A stretch of DNA of 64,000 bases from Nemopilema nomurai (lineage: Eukaryota; Cnidaria; Scyphozoa; Rhizostomeae; Rhizostomatidae). The translations under genes were made by a program, and so were the position numbers. Below the pieces are notes generated by a model. That model was given only the letters and a program-made list of their open reading frames with translations, ran no database searches and was not told the DNA's origin. Location of the stretch: contig PEDN01001354.1 of the NCBI GenBank assembly GCA_003864495.1, positions 186,001 through 250,000 of the forward strand, read 5' to 3'. Below are positions 47,343 through 59,585 of the stretch, piece by piece (position 1 is the stretch's first letter; each line of letters starts with the position of its first letter).

Positions 47343-50300
47343 AACACTAATTTCATGTTCTGTTAAGCTATTTTTGGTTGAATTATGAACTACATGCCAA
47401 GAGAAACCTGTTGACACATTTGTTATGTTTGGATTATCTAGCTGATTTAGGGTTTATATTATTTTAATATCCACATATTTATTATATTCATCATTTAATG
47501 ATGTCACTTCTAGGGTTGTAGTTTGGTACTGACATTTGACACCTTTGATTATTCTATAATAATTTTCTTTTTTTCAAGGCCACAATTAACACACCATATT
47601 TTTACATTTGATTCATTTTGTATACTTTTAGTTGCCTCATAAAATTTGATCAGAACATTGCTCTTCTCATTATCTTCACGTTGCTAGACTCCAAGCCAAG
47701 AGTCAATTCTTATGTCTTCCTTAGCTATATGTTAGCTCCCTTATAGTTATTTTTAAAACCAAATCAGAAGAATCTAATTGCTTCTTACAAAAACAAGAAA
47801 TTGGAAGACACCTAGCATTATGAAAAATTAACTTCTTTTTGTCAGCGTGATGTTGTCATGTTGTTGGTGAAATACTACTTTTGCATCTTACACATTTAAT
47901 TTGATTGCAGGAATTAAAGATTACTAAAAACTAAAGGTATCAAAGCAGAAATGGAGGGTTTCCAACTTACTATACTTCAGTCTAAGACTATAATCATGGT
48001 TATCCATCCTTGAAGTTTTAAACCCTTTTAATGGGGTTCAAGTATATACTATGTGAACTTGACCTACTACTACTGTAGATAGTGATGCATGAATTTGAGA
48101 CAAACAAACCTGCCAGACATTTGAAATGTTAAAGCTACTTCTTGACAATCAGCTGGGGTTGGAAATTGTTAGGGCCCTCCATGCAGATTGGCTTTTGAAA
48201 CTTTCTATTAATGCAAATAGGCCTCCAAAGAGCACTTGTTTCAAAGAGTAGAGTATCAAATTTGACCTGTCTTACTAAAAAAATTTGATCAAACATGACT
48301 CACGACCAATCCCACTAAAGCTGCCACAAAGAAATATTTCTTTCCACCCATTTTTCCTTTGTAACTAAAGTAAGCTAAGGTGCATTTAGAGTCTTGGCAT
48401 GAAAGTGATGGTACATAGGTGGCTACTAGAATAACTGTCTTTAAAACTGATGTTTGAAATCGAAGGACCTAAAATTATTCTAAACAAGCTACTGCTTTAG
48501 AAATGGGAGTTTTATGAAAAGCAAAACATTCACCGCCACCATACGCCCATAAATATTTTGTTACCACGTTCACTCAACCCTTAGTCCGTACCGACACAGG
48601 AAGTTGATGCCCACGAGGAAATTTCTTGACCAGTGTATCGATTTGACGAAAAACTATCACGTACAAGTAGCGAGCTCACTGGTAGTAAAGGTTGACGTAA
48701 AGATTAAGCGAATATGAATGATTTTACCTTACTTTGCCAGTCTGTATGACATTGTTTGCTCAGGGCCAGCTGTAGAGGCAATCATCTGAAATTGAGACAG
48801 TTTTCCAAGATATTTGCAGGCGTGATATTTGCAAGTCATCGTTAATTGAATCAAATTTTTACGCCCTGCTTATCCAAAAATGCCATTCCTCCGTGCTCTT
48901 CTAAATTCCCCAGGCGCTTGATAATTGACAAAGCAGACCCGGACATGATGGCTCTTCACTCGCCAGTCTTTAAATGGCTCTCTAAAAATGTTCAATAAAG
49001 GCAAGTGAAATCAGGCTTCACGGGAATTTGATATCATAGGGAGTAGAAACATTATGTGAGATGTATCAGAACTTTGCAGGGATACACTTTTAACTATAAA
49101 AGCCAAGGACTGGATCTTAATTTATAACGCGCACAAGAATCAAATCATATTTGTAATTAACCGATCACTACTGAAACAGCAAAGGGCAGAAGAATAACTG
49201 GAATGTTTTGTGAAATAGAAGTTTGACTAGTTAGTATGAGTAACACGTTACTTTGGGAGTCACCGAAAGATTTCTCGATAAGAAAAAAATTTAATCATTC
49301 CATTGTAAAACATATGGAGATTAGATAGTACTAATGGATAAACCTATCGAAATTAACCATTTAATTGGTTCAAAGATAAGATTCAAGCATAATTCTTACA
49401 AGCAGCAAAATAGAGTAGCACATTAAAAAGATTATTTGATTTAGAAAATTTAATTAAGAAAATTTAATTTAAGGTATACTTACCCAAAAAAGGACGTAAC
49501 ACAGCATGAAATGCCTCAAATGCGTAACACAGGGCCACATTATTATGTACGCCTTTACAATACAATCTGACAAATATTTACAAAACATTGACGATATCAT
49601 CAGATAGTTTTGATAGGAAAAGAGATAACGATGTGATGTAAAACACAAAAAACATTAGCTTTAATAATCAAATGTTCAGATCATCAACTCTAGCTTCATA
49701 TACAACAAAATTTTATCGACAAGCAAATTTGCGACTCCTGTCTTTCGTTACAAAATACAATCAAACTTCCAATTCAAAAAGACGATCTGCTTGGAAAAGT
49801 GAATTGAGCAGAATCTCATACTTGGCTTTTCGTGTTGTCATCAAAAGACACTTGACCTTGAATAGCATACGATCGAAAATGATTCAAACATCAAATGACG
49901 TATTGCACAGATCGAAAGCAGATTTCAGAGAGGAACTACCATTTACGGACTGAGACAGTCCCCAAAAAGACCAGGAATACAAAAAAATCTGATTTACTGC
50001 AAAGGCACTGAGTATAGACGGTCTAAGTAAGGCGCAAGTTGGTCTTGTCACCAGGTATACGGTGCTTACGGGCTGTCATTCATATCTGCCAAAAATGACA
50101 TTAAAAAAGTAGTCAAGAGGTATATTCGTTAAAAATACTCAGAGACGGGGGTTTAATACATTGCAAAGGAAGGGTCAGTGTACTTCTGCGTGTGTAACTC
50201 GTCACTGCTACGGCCTTGATGCATTCATAAATGACGCCGGGGGCTTTAGGGGGCCATAAGGCTTAAAATACTGCGGTAAACGTAGGTTCCTAAGCTGCTG

Positions 50301-50421
50301 GTAAAAACATTTACACGATTATTTCACTTTTACGTCTCCCACTGCGGTAACATTGAGACTCTGTGAAAAGACGCCGGCGATAAATAGTCGAAATATACTC
50401 GGTTAATAATATATACAAACA
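47343..50421. other. Intergenic region between DBR1 and TAF5L
   Basis: The 3' ends of DBR1 (plus) and TAF5L (minus) converge here. No known gene is seen. A possible small two-exon minus-strand ORF (48745-48945) is listed separately. The plus ORF at 49672-49953 has no motif. Confidence 0.45.
48745..48945 (-). CDS. Possible small spliced ORF, weak
   Basis: An ATG in good context (CATCATGTCC) near 48943 opens MSGSALSIIKRLGNLEEHGG and runs to GATAAGCAGGGC, followed by a weak donor GTAAAA. An acceptor CTCAATTTCAG near 48790 then continues in phase as MIASTAGPEQTMSYRLAK. It ends at a stop or at a stronger donor (AAAGTAAGG). No third exon could be joined in phase and no family is recognised. It may be chance. 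Confidence 0.2.
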
Positions 50422-53400
50422 CTACCTAGTCTCGTGCAGTCCTGCTGCCAACAACAAATTACCCTGCGAGAAATGCAGTTCAAGAACGCTAGTGGCCTTC
50501 GTTGAGTAGGCACTTATCAAGTGGTAAAGACTGTCACTAGCAGCGAGCCCTGTCGTTCCGTGCTTTATGATCGCCTCTGCATTCCACACACGTATACTAT
50601 TGTCCAGTCCCCCTGATACGAGCATCGAGCCGTCCTTGCTAAACGCCACACTGTACAACGTATCCGTGTGCCCGCGCAGGTCCTTCAGCACTTTGCCATT
50701 ACGAATGTCCCAGACGAGAACCCTGTTGTCGTCACCGGCTGATACCAGATGCGTCCCGTCTGGACTGAATGCAATGGTGTATATTGGGGCCTAAACGAAA
50801 ATTACGGTACAAATCAACACCGAGACTATAAAAGTTAGACATTCAGCGAGTAGTGAAAACTAATCAGTATTAAAAATAATTCAACAAGCTAGTTTTAAAC
50901 ATTTCAAATAAATAAAGCCTTCCTTTCATGACCACGAGTTTATCCCGGCTTGATTTGATCCTGAAATACATTTTCATCAAATTTCCCAGAGTTTCAATCG
51001 ATACGGAGATTAATAACACAAGAGAATGTGCTCCATTACGAGCGTCTCACGCAGCTTTTTGGCTTGTTTTGCAAGCCCTTCGTGAAAACTTAGAAATCAA
51101 TTAAGCTAAGCTTGGCTGGTTAATCAATTGAGCTAAGCTGGGCTGATTTTCCCCTAGCATTTGATTTAACTGAACTTTCTTCCAACTCGTCAATTCAAAC
51201 TCAAAATAAAAGCAGCTATGATTTAATGAGAGACTTTATTCGTGATCGGAAGGGTCTGGGTACAACAAGGTGGGGAATATCTTACGTCATGACCAACAAA
51301 GACACGAACGAACTGAGCACTTTGAAGATCCCACAGTCGACAGGTTCGGTCTGCAGACCCACTGGCTATGTAATTGCCGTTTGGATGGAACTGGACGCAC
51401 TGCAAATTGAAGGTACAACATGAGAAATATCTTAAGAGTATACAAGAAATGTCATCCAGATATAATTACATCTGCGGTATGCATCAGCTTCAGCGTCTGT
51501 AGAGAAATTCGTCCACTGAAAAGTATTTTTGAACCAGCAAAACTCATCTACACAGAGCCTATGTCAGTGATCGGGTAAAAGGCTTATGTCATTCTAGGAT
51601 CAACATAATAGCCTGTGGATAACGCCAAACGTGGAATGAAAAACTAAGAAAAAATTAACCGAATGCAAGATTGTTTGTGCTGTAAATTATGCTTCCGTTA
51701 TTTTAGGGCAACTTCAAAGTGCAGATTACAAAAACTACTAAACTACGAGTCAAGATTCTTCATTAAAACATCTTTTCAGTTTTGTTCTAATTATAAAAAT
51801 CACTCTCCCTAGTTCTGCTGTAGAGCGAACTGTATGCAAAGCAAACAAAAATTCTGATTCATTGCCAAAGGAAGTAGAAAACTTTCCTCTTAAAGCGGAG
51901 TTCAGGTTAAGTATACCACGAATCAAATGTCGAAATGGAGAATACAGGACCGATACAAATTGATCCAATGTACAGTTTACCTTATCCTTAAATATCTCTT
52001 AATGTTTTTCAAAATTCATAAGCAATTAGCAATTAGAGACACTTACATCAACACTGTCAAGGTGCCCAGCAAATACCCTGAGGGGAAATGCATACTCTGT
52101 GGCCCACAGGCGAACTGTATGGTCCTTGGATGACGAGACAAAGTAAGAGCCCTTGCAGCCTGAGCTGATATCCCAGACAGGCTGGTCATGTCCCTTGTAG
52201 TCAACCATAGACGTTTGAGACTGCACACTCCAAAGACGAACTATTGAAAAACATTCAGTTAAGAATAAACGCAAATAAATTGATCAAATTCAACAGGTAG
52301 ATGAAAGTATAATGCTCTTTATAGAAGCTTTTATCTGAAATAAAAACAATGAAGTTAGAGCATAGAAACCAGGAAAGTGTAGACAAGACAAAATTCTTAC
52401 TTGTACTTTTAAAAAGATTAGAAAACAACTATGTTTGAGCCAACCAAGGAATGGATTGCACTAGTTTATAAATAAATTATCATGACTACAATTGCTATCA
52501 AACATGACTTGCTGGAAAGAAAGATAGGAAAATAGGATGTTGAAGGCCTGGAAGAAAAGCATACCTTTTTCTGGGTGCTAATGATAACAAATGGAGATAG
52601 TGTAGAAAAGCCAAGACGAGGTGCTGAAGTTTTATTCAGTAAAATACCTGAGCAATCCTCTGAAGCAGAAAGCAGGGCATTGCCCTCAGGCAAAAATTGA
52701 AGGGAGTAGACTGGTCCTTGATGTCCTCGTAAAATGATACTTTCATTAGGAGATGTCTCATTTGAAGCAGCTCCTGTTGAAAAAGCCAGTGAAATCAATG
52801 GAAAGCCTGGTACTTTTCACGTCATCTATACTTTGGGTTCACCTTGTTTAGTGACTGACACAGTTCATTAAAGCAAATGTTTTGTTTTATGTTCAGTTTG
52901 ATGCATTAATAAAGCAAAGAAGTGGTGTGTGCTTTTTCTAGATATATAGAGAGAAAATGTCTGACACGAAAAAGGAAAATTGAAAATTCATGATTTATCA
53001 CACACACTTTCAAAGTAATTGACAAGCATCTAAATTAATATTCACTCTAGGTGGTCATTGTTGATATAGAACATGTTAGTTCAAAAAAGCTACTCTGAGT
53101 TTTCAGCTTTCATGATCATTGAGGAACTGTCAGTTGGATAGCATAATTCTCTTCCATCCACCATTAAGGAGAATAGGCATTGTAAACATTCATAGCTTAA
53201 GGCTATATCAACATACAGTGGTTGAGTAAGATTAAGCTGTAGCCTAAAATTTCTTAGTTTATTAGCAAACATTACAGAAATACTTATAAATACACATGGT
53301 ATGATTTCTCTATCCTAGCATCAAAGTTTCAGAAACTATGATGCTATAACCTATATGCTATAGCCTATTTTCAATGCTAGAATAAAAAACTCTTGTCTGG

Positions 53401-54984
53401 TTGAGCTAGTCTTTACATATGTATACCTGTTTTAATACTGGATGTTTTCGTATTTGAAAGTCCAAATTTTTTCACATTTAGACTCCATAATCGTACTGAA
53501 GAATCTTCAAATCCAGCACAAATCACATTGCTATATGGAGAAAACTTGACTGAAGATAAACTAAAATGAAAAGAGAATAATATGCTTTGATAAAACAAAA
53601 GCAATATACAAGGACACCATATCAACAGGATGCGTTGAGCCTAAAAGAATAGAAAATCCAAAAACAAGCCACCAAGAGGTTGACCAAAATTTGGCATAGG
53701 GATGTTACATTTAATTGGCTGAAACCAACTCTCAGAGAAATAGAAGACCACAATTTTTGGGTGTAAAATACATAGTGGTAGATGCATAACATTAAATATC
53801 TTAGGAAAAAGCAGACTTAAGTATAAAAATCATGGGTGAAGAATGCCAGATGGCTTAGTGGGAACAGAGCAGGTTTAAAGGGGTTGTTAGGTTCAAAGCC
53901 TGGTGGGTGACAGGGATGACATTCAGCCCTTGAAGCACTTAAACTCAAAGAAAGTCTTCTAATACAGGTGTTTCTAACAACAGTGAGGCAATTTTCAACC
54001 CCAAAAGTTTAGGAAATATCAAGTCATAAGAGGAGGGATAAATTAGGTTCTGCATATGGATGTGTATTCTAATATGATGGGATTGGTTGGATGCAAATTC
54101 GTGCTAAATATTGAATGATAATTTCTGCCTACTAAAAATTGCAATAAAGCTGCAACATACCCTTGAAAGGAATTCACAAATGAGTACAATGTAATTGATG
54201 GTTTCGTCTTGCTGGCTTTCTCCACTTTTTTAATGCAGTCATTCAACTTTTTCACTTCTTCGCAATCTTTATGATTATCTTCAACAACATTTATTAGGTG
54301 CTCTTGCGTCCATTCCTTGTCATTATCAATATCCAATTGTCTTGATTCATCCAATATCCTTATATCTATATTTTTATTTATTGTTTGAAGTAATAGTGAA
54401 TGGTTATTATTCCGCAAATGTTGCATCAAATAGTTAAATATCTTACACGATAAAACAATTGTAAACTTTTTCTGCCTCAACTCTCTAATTTTCGACTTTT
54501 CGTTTTCAATGTCTTTACTCTTCGTCAACAAGAGAAGCTCATTTATCTCTTCCTTATATTTTTCTTCGTGTTCACCACAATACCGAGTGAAGAATGTCTG
54601 GGCAGACGCAAAATGGTCCATTTCCATTTGTTCAACCACAAACATTGAAAAAACCGGGAATAACAATTGTAGTAATTCCGTTCTATAAGTTCCATTGCAC
54701 GCGGCCAGGAATGACTTCAATCCGAGGTACTGCTCTTCGTGTGGATTTAAATCTGCAGTTATTGCAGTATAAGAAATTAGATTGTCTTCAGTTTTTCGTG
54801 AAACTACAGTTTTTCCATCTTGGCGGGAATTATGTCGATATTTGAATCCAGAAAGTTCAGGCTGTTCCTCCTCAGGGCCACTAAAGTCAATAGCTCTGCT
54901 TTTCAGATGCATTTCTAGAATATCCTGTATGTCCCTATCCTTCGCCTTGTGTAACCCATTATATGATAACCGGTCTTCTACCAT
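50422..54984 (-). CDS. TAF5L: SAGA/PCAF-complex subunit TAF5L (six exons)
   Basis: Exons are 54984-54161, 53560-53427, 52773-52648, 52240-52047, 51399-51286 and 50790-50422, in phase to 586 codons plus stop. Human TAF5L has 589 aa. It is the WD40 scaffold of the SAGA histone-acetyltransferase core, replacing TAF5 there. Exon 1 encodes the alpha-helical TAF5 N-terminal domain (LKSFLAACNGTYRTELLQLL, FPVFSMFVVEQM, FFTRYCGEHEEKY). Exons 2-6 encode a WD40 propeller: CAGFEDSSVRLWSL, LRGHQGPVYSLQFLPEGNAL, YKGHDQPVWDISSG, FAGHLDSVDCVQFHPNGNYI, RTCRLWDLQ, VLVWDIRNGKVLKDLRGHTD and SIRVWNAE. The tail LELHFSQGNLLLAAG matches TAF5L rather than TAF5. Donors include GTATGT, GTAAGT and GTAAGA. The ATG has A at -3 and G at +4. 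A donor-like AGGTAGTG overlaps the stop, so a short extra exon is possible. Confidence 0.96.
53851..53900 (+). repeat. tRNA-derived SINE fragment (A and B boxes)
   Basis: An A box TGGCTTAGTGGG at 53851-53862 is followed 27 bases later by a perfect B box GGTTCAAAGCC at 53890-53900. The spacing fits an internal RNA polymerase III promoter. The sequence between does not fold as a tRNA. It lies in the first intron of TAF5L. Confidence 0.45.
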
Positions 54985-57900
54985 GTTTTACCGAACTAAT
55001 TACAACTTGCTTTGAACATTCCATTTGCTTTGGAATCTTAGGCCATTATACCTAGCCTCGTATTGAGTAGCCTCGTGTGTTGGTGGCATTGTCGGGTTTC
55101 CTTTTTCAACATCAAATATCAAACTTCCAGCAGCAGAAATAGCCCCCAAAAGCTAAACATCAAAAGAGAAACAATTGAGGAAAAAAATTCCTAAAGGAGA
55201 AATTAAATTTACATTTGGCACTCGGATGACAGAGTAACGGTAGCCAGAACAAAATAACCTTGTAAAACAGTTATCTGAAGAACAAGGGTCTATAGAAGGA
55301 TATGAAAAGTAAAAAGCGAAAAATGAAGAAAAAACATGAAGGAATGAAAGTGGCAGTACCATGACAACAGATGTAATATATTTTTCCAGTGTGTGCTAAA
55401 TGATGATAAAGGAAAGGGTGAGAGAATTGATTATCATCATATTTGAGTGAGAAAAGAAATACCCATATTATAATGCTAGCATAAGAATTGTAAAGACATC
55501 GCCCCCCTACAAGTCACTAAATTCCAGTAGACATCAAAAAATTAATTGTGCGTTGTTAAGAAATTAAGGTATTTCAACTTTCATTCTGGTTGATAAGGAA
55601 CAATAACCTTTTGAATCCAGTTACTTTTTGCGTAAACAAGGTCAGATCCTTGTTAATAGGTGATTTTCCACCAAGACAAGCGAGGGGAAATAAAGGAATA
55701 TGCATACAAAAGAATCACAGATAGATACTTGGGAAATTGTTTTGTTTAGGATGTCTCGAAAACTCATATTCAAGGCATGAAAGGAAGTCATGAAAAAGGC
55801 AAAGTGTTGAAAGCAAAAGATGCTTGCGCATACTGTATAATGTATAAGTAGAAATCGGGGACAAATAATAGACAATACCACTAGTTCCTTGATTACCTTA
55901 GAGGTAATAGAAATGACAATGAAGGAATTCAAACACTTCTGGCTCAGCTTTTCCCCTCTAGTCCAGAAAGAATGTAAATTAACCCAAAAGTTATTTTAGT
56001 TGCCCTTTGATCGAGTACACAGGCACGCATTGCGAATAGACTGATGCAAAACATCGTCGATGAACTATGAAAAGAAAGTGATGACTGTCACAACGGGTAT
56101 GACATTTGGCTTGATATTCAGTCCCTATTTGTAGTCAAACATAATCCTGCATCTTTGTCATTAACACTTTCTATTGTCTACATTTCCATTCCATAGTGAT
56201 ATCATCAACAACACCTTCGTAGCGTCCCCTCTTTTCATGTGTATACGCCCTGTATTGTAGTCAGGTTATGATAAGCTCAGTAAAAGTAAACACGCGTCTC
56301 TTCTGACACTCCTCTGCTTACGAGTTCTCTGCTCGTTAAACAGGAATCAACACACTAGACACTAAATTGGTGACCAGGACGTGACAGATGCCATATAATG
56401 GCAAATAAAGAATGGGAATGCAAGCAATGATCGAAAGAAAGCAAGTTTGAGGCAGTTATTGGGTGCTATGGTAGCAGCATATTGCTTGGCAAAAGTGATC
56501 AAAGTAAATTGAGGAAATACCTGTAATGCTTCCATTTCAAAAGCCTCTTTCGCGTGCATGCCCTGTTTTTTTCGATTTTCTTTTTTCAGTTCTCGAATGG
56601 GTTCCAGAAATTAATCCAAAGGTATTCTACAATATATGCTTGCTATGGTCTGCTTCAAAATGACTTCCTTGGTGTTGTCCAGAAACTGGGATACATGCTC
56701 AATATTATCTAGCTTTTATTACTCGGATGATAAAAAAACATCCCTAGAAATGTTTGGCTAAGCTTATGCTTTGCTTTAAGTTTAAGACTGCAGTTTAAAT
56801 CAGATGATATTGTTCTAAGTGAACGTTAGATGTGACAATTCAGGTTCTTGCTGAAATATCCGATGGCTCTTTCCTAAAAGGCAGGTGTAATTGTTAATCA
56901 GCAGTGTTAAGAGAAAGCAGTCGCTAGACAAGTCAATCTACGCCTCTTGAAGAAATTCGAGCTTTGTTCAAATCAACATTTTTTAATTAAGTTACAGTCC
57001 AATTCACTTTAATGTCTATTGCGAAACTCACTTCCCATAGCAGAGTTATATTTGCCCTACTAATAACCAGGGCTTGTGTCGAAAGGAAAAGTATTCAGAC
57101 TTTGTAAGAAACTAAGAGCAAGCGTTGTTTTAGAACATCCTTAACAGGTTTCGAAATCGCTGTTTAAATCGATTAAGGTAACTGGTAATGGAGATCTGAT
57201 TACATTAATTTCTTTTAATTAGCAAGGAAATAATGCTTGACTGATGGCACAATGAGGAAGGGACTGATTCAATGAAGTCTAAACGAACTTGACAGCGAAT
57301 ATCAGTTAATTGCTAGACACTGTCTATTTGGTCCAATAAGAACGAAGACATCCTAATCAACGCACTTCTATTGCCTCGGTATGAGAAAGATGATTTCACT
57401 TCATTCATAATTCCAACAGCCCACGTGGACTGAAAACTCGAAAGAAGAAGAGAGACAGTTGCTCGACAGGAAACGCGAGAGAAACTGCGAATCATAATTT
57501 ATCTGACATCGAACGAAAACAAGTCAGAAATCTTAAAGCTGGTCTCCTTGGCTCTGGAAGCTGTGGTTTTAGAAAGGCTCTGGTAGCTGGATACAGAACA
57601 TAGGCATATAGTATGATGTGTTCGATCAAAACGATGGTGAGTGTACTTTTAGTAGTTGACTGGCCATCATTGCTATCATCAACTTTGATTTTACGTGCAT
57701 TACGTACTGACGCCAAATCTTCCAGTGGTGTCGGTGGGGGGCATTCAAAGAAAGGGCGTTTATGGCAATATGCTGTCTAATAAATTCAACACTTAAAACC
57801 TTGAATTAGAGTATTTAGTTGTATATAAAAAAGAGGATCTTTGGGCTTTAGATACCTCAAAATGTGTGTTACTAGGACTTTTTATTCCTTCTTCAAGATG

Positions 57901-59585
57901 TCAATTCATCCAGTTGAACATCATGTAGTAATCATAATTCCAAAATCAAATAAGTATAATTTGCCTTCATTAGCCTGCCCACGTTTGTCATTGTAGATAT
58001 GAAGCTAGTTTCATTTTTGCCATTGTACAAGATTGTCACCATTAAATATCCATGCAGCCAATTGCCACGGAATTTTTGTGGCTCTCGAAAGCAGATCAAT
58101 TCATAGAAAGACAATTTACTTTCAATTAACAAAAACATATTTTACAAGACTCTTTTGGGGATCAATATTTTATAATTAGTTTCCATTAAAAAATATCTTT
58201 ACAAAGCATTCGAGACTCCTTTATCTCCACCCTGCCAACACTTCATCGTCTGATCCCCAAAGTCTCTCTTTGACACGTACACTATTTAACAAGATGATGT
58301 TTTAATATGCTAATTAAAAAAAGCGAGCCTAATTATAAATCAACTGAAAGGTTTTTTTGGCTCGACGACCACGCTTAATGGGAACGTGGCGAGAATATCT
58401 TTACAGCAAAACCTAGTCATTCATTTGGGCCATGAATTCATCTAGTAGCTACAAGTAATACTTGCAACAGTTTATAAGCGTTTCTAAAAACTCAAGCTAG
58501 TACTCTAACGGCACTGAAAGGCCCTAACCTTTTCAATAGTTGCCATTCACAGCCATGCCCCCGCTGTTCTGCAAATTGTGCCTTTTTAGTTTCTTTTCTT
58601 TGTAATCTTTTTGTATCTGCCTACTCCCCACTTTCTCGGTCTAAACGGATGCCTTGTACTGTGCTTTCTTTTTGATAAACATAAAAAAATATATGGAGCC
58701 TTTGCTCCCCATGTTTATGCAGGCAATCAAACATTGTGGTATGAAGCACTAAAAATCGTAGCGTGCACTAGAATCCCTGCGTATGTAGGGGCTTCGTATC
58801 ATAGCGACCCTACGAAGAGGAAAACTACGGTGATTGCATCTTAATGTAAATGAACTATAGGCATTCTTCAAAAGATTCTATGAATGGGAAGAGTAATTCT
58901 TCAATCGCCAAATGATTATCCTGAGGTGGTTTTAAAGTATGGAAAACATTTATCATTAAGTGACAATCTTCAAGATAATTACATAATTTTGATATATGCA
59001 GGAAAAATCATGCACCCCAAATTATCAATTTCCTACAGGCATTCTCGAGCTGCTTTGTCAAACGAGGGTCGAAATGCCATTTCCAGGAAGTACGACGTCA
59101 AAACATTGCAAGAAGACACCCTAATGATACTGTCTGAAGACAGTGGCTTTCTAACGATTCGAAACATAAAATTGTGGCTGTTCTTGTTAGCATATCATTA
59201 TTGAGTAATCTCTAGCCAAGGGGTTTTGAGTCTCCAAATTCTCATGCTAATTAGATGCTAACACTATTCAGTAGGCATATACATTAAGTAGTATTGCTCA
59301 AGATCACATCATATCCAACTAGAATAAGATAGTGTTTGGTGTACAGAATTTAGCTTAAAGTGACGAAAAACTTGATAGCTAATTCTCCTGCAAAAATGCA
59401 GCATCGAGCCTGACTAAAAATAGTCTGGAATTCCTAATCGAACTCTCTATGTGTCAAAGTGTCTACCATCCTAAAATTTCTTCTTACGTGTCTTGTCATA
59501 TGTATAATGGTTGACAAAGCCAGTAGCTTGCCTTGCCGAGAAAATTATAGAGGCATATGTTTCAAGTGTGATTATTCAATTTTAG
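54985..59585. other. Intergenic region between TAF5L and the FGF gene
   Basis: The TAF5L promoter lies at the left, and the missing first exon(s) of FGF should lie at the right. Minus frames at 57492-57750 (FFECPPPTPLEDLASVRNAR, preceded by an acceptor-like TTAGACAG) and 57932-58138 (FREPQKFRGNWLHGYLMVTI) have protein-like composition, but no family or splice partner was found. A plus frame at 59459-59656 has a hydrophobic start yet no ATG. Confidence 0.4.
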
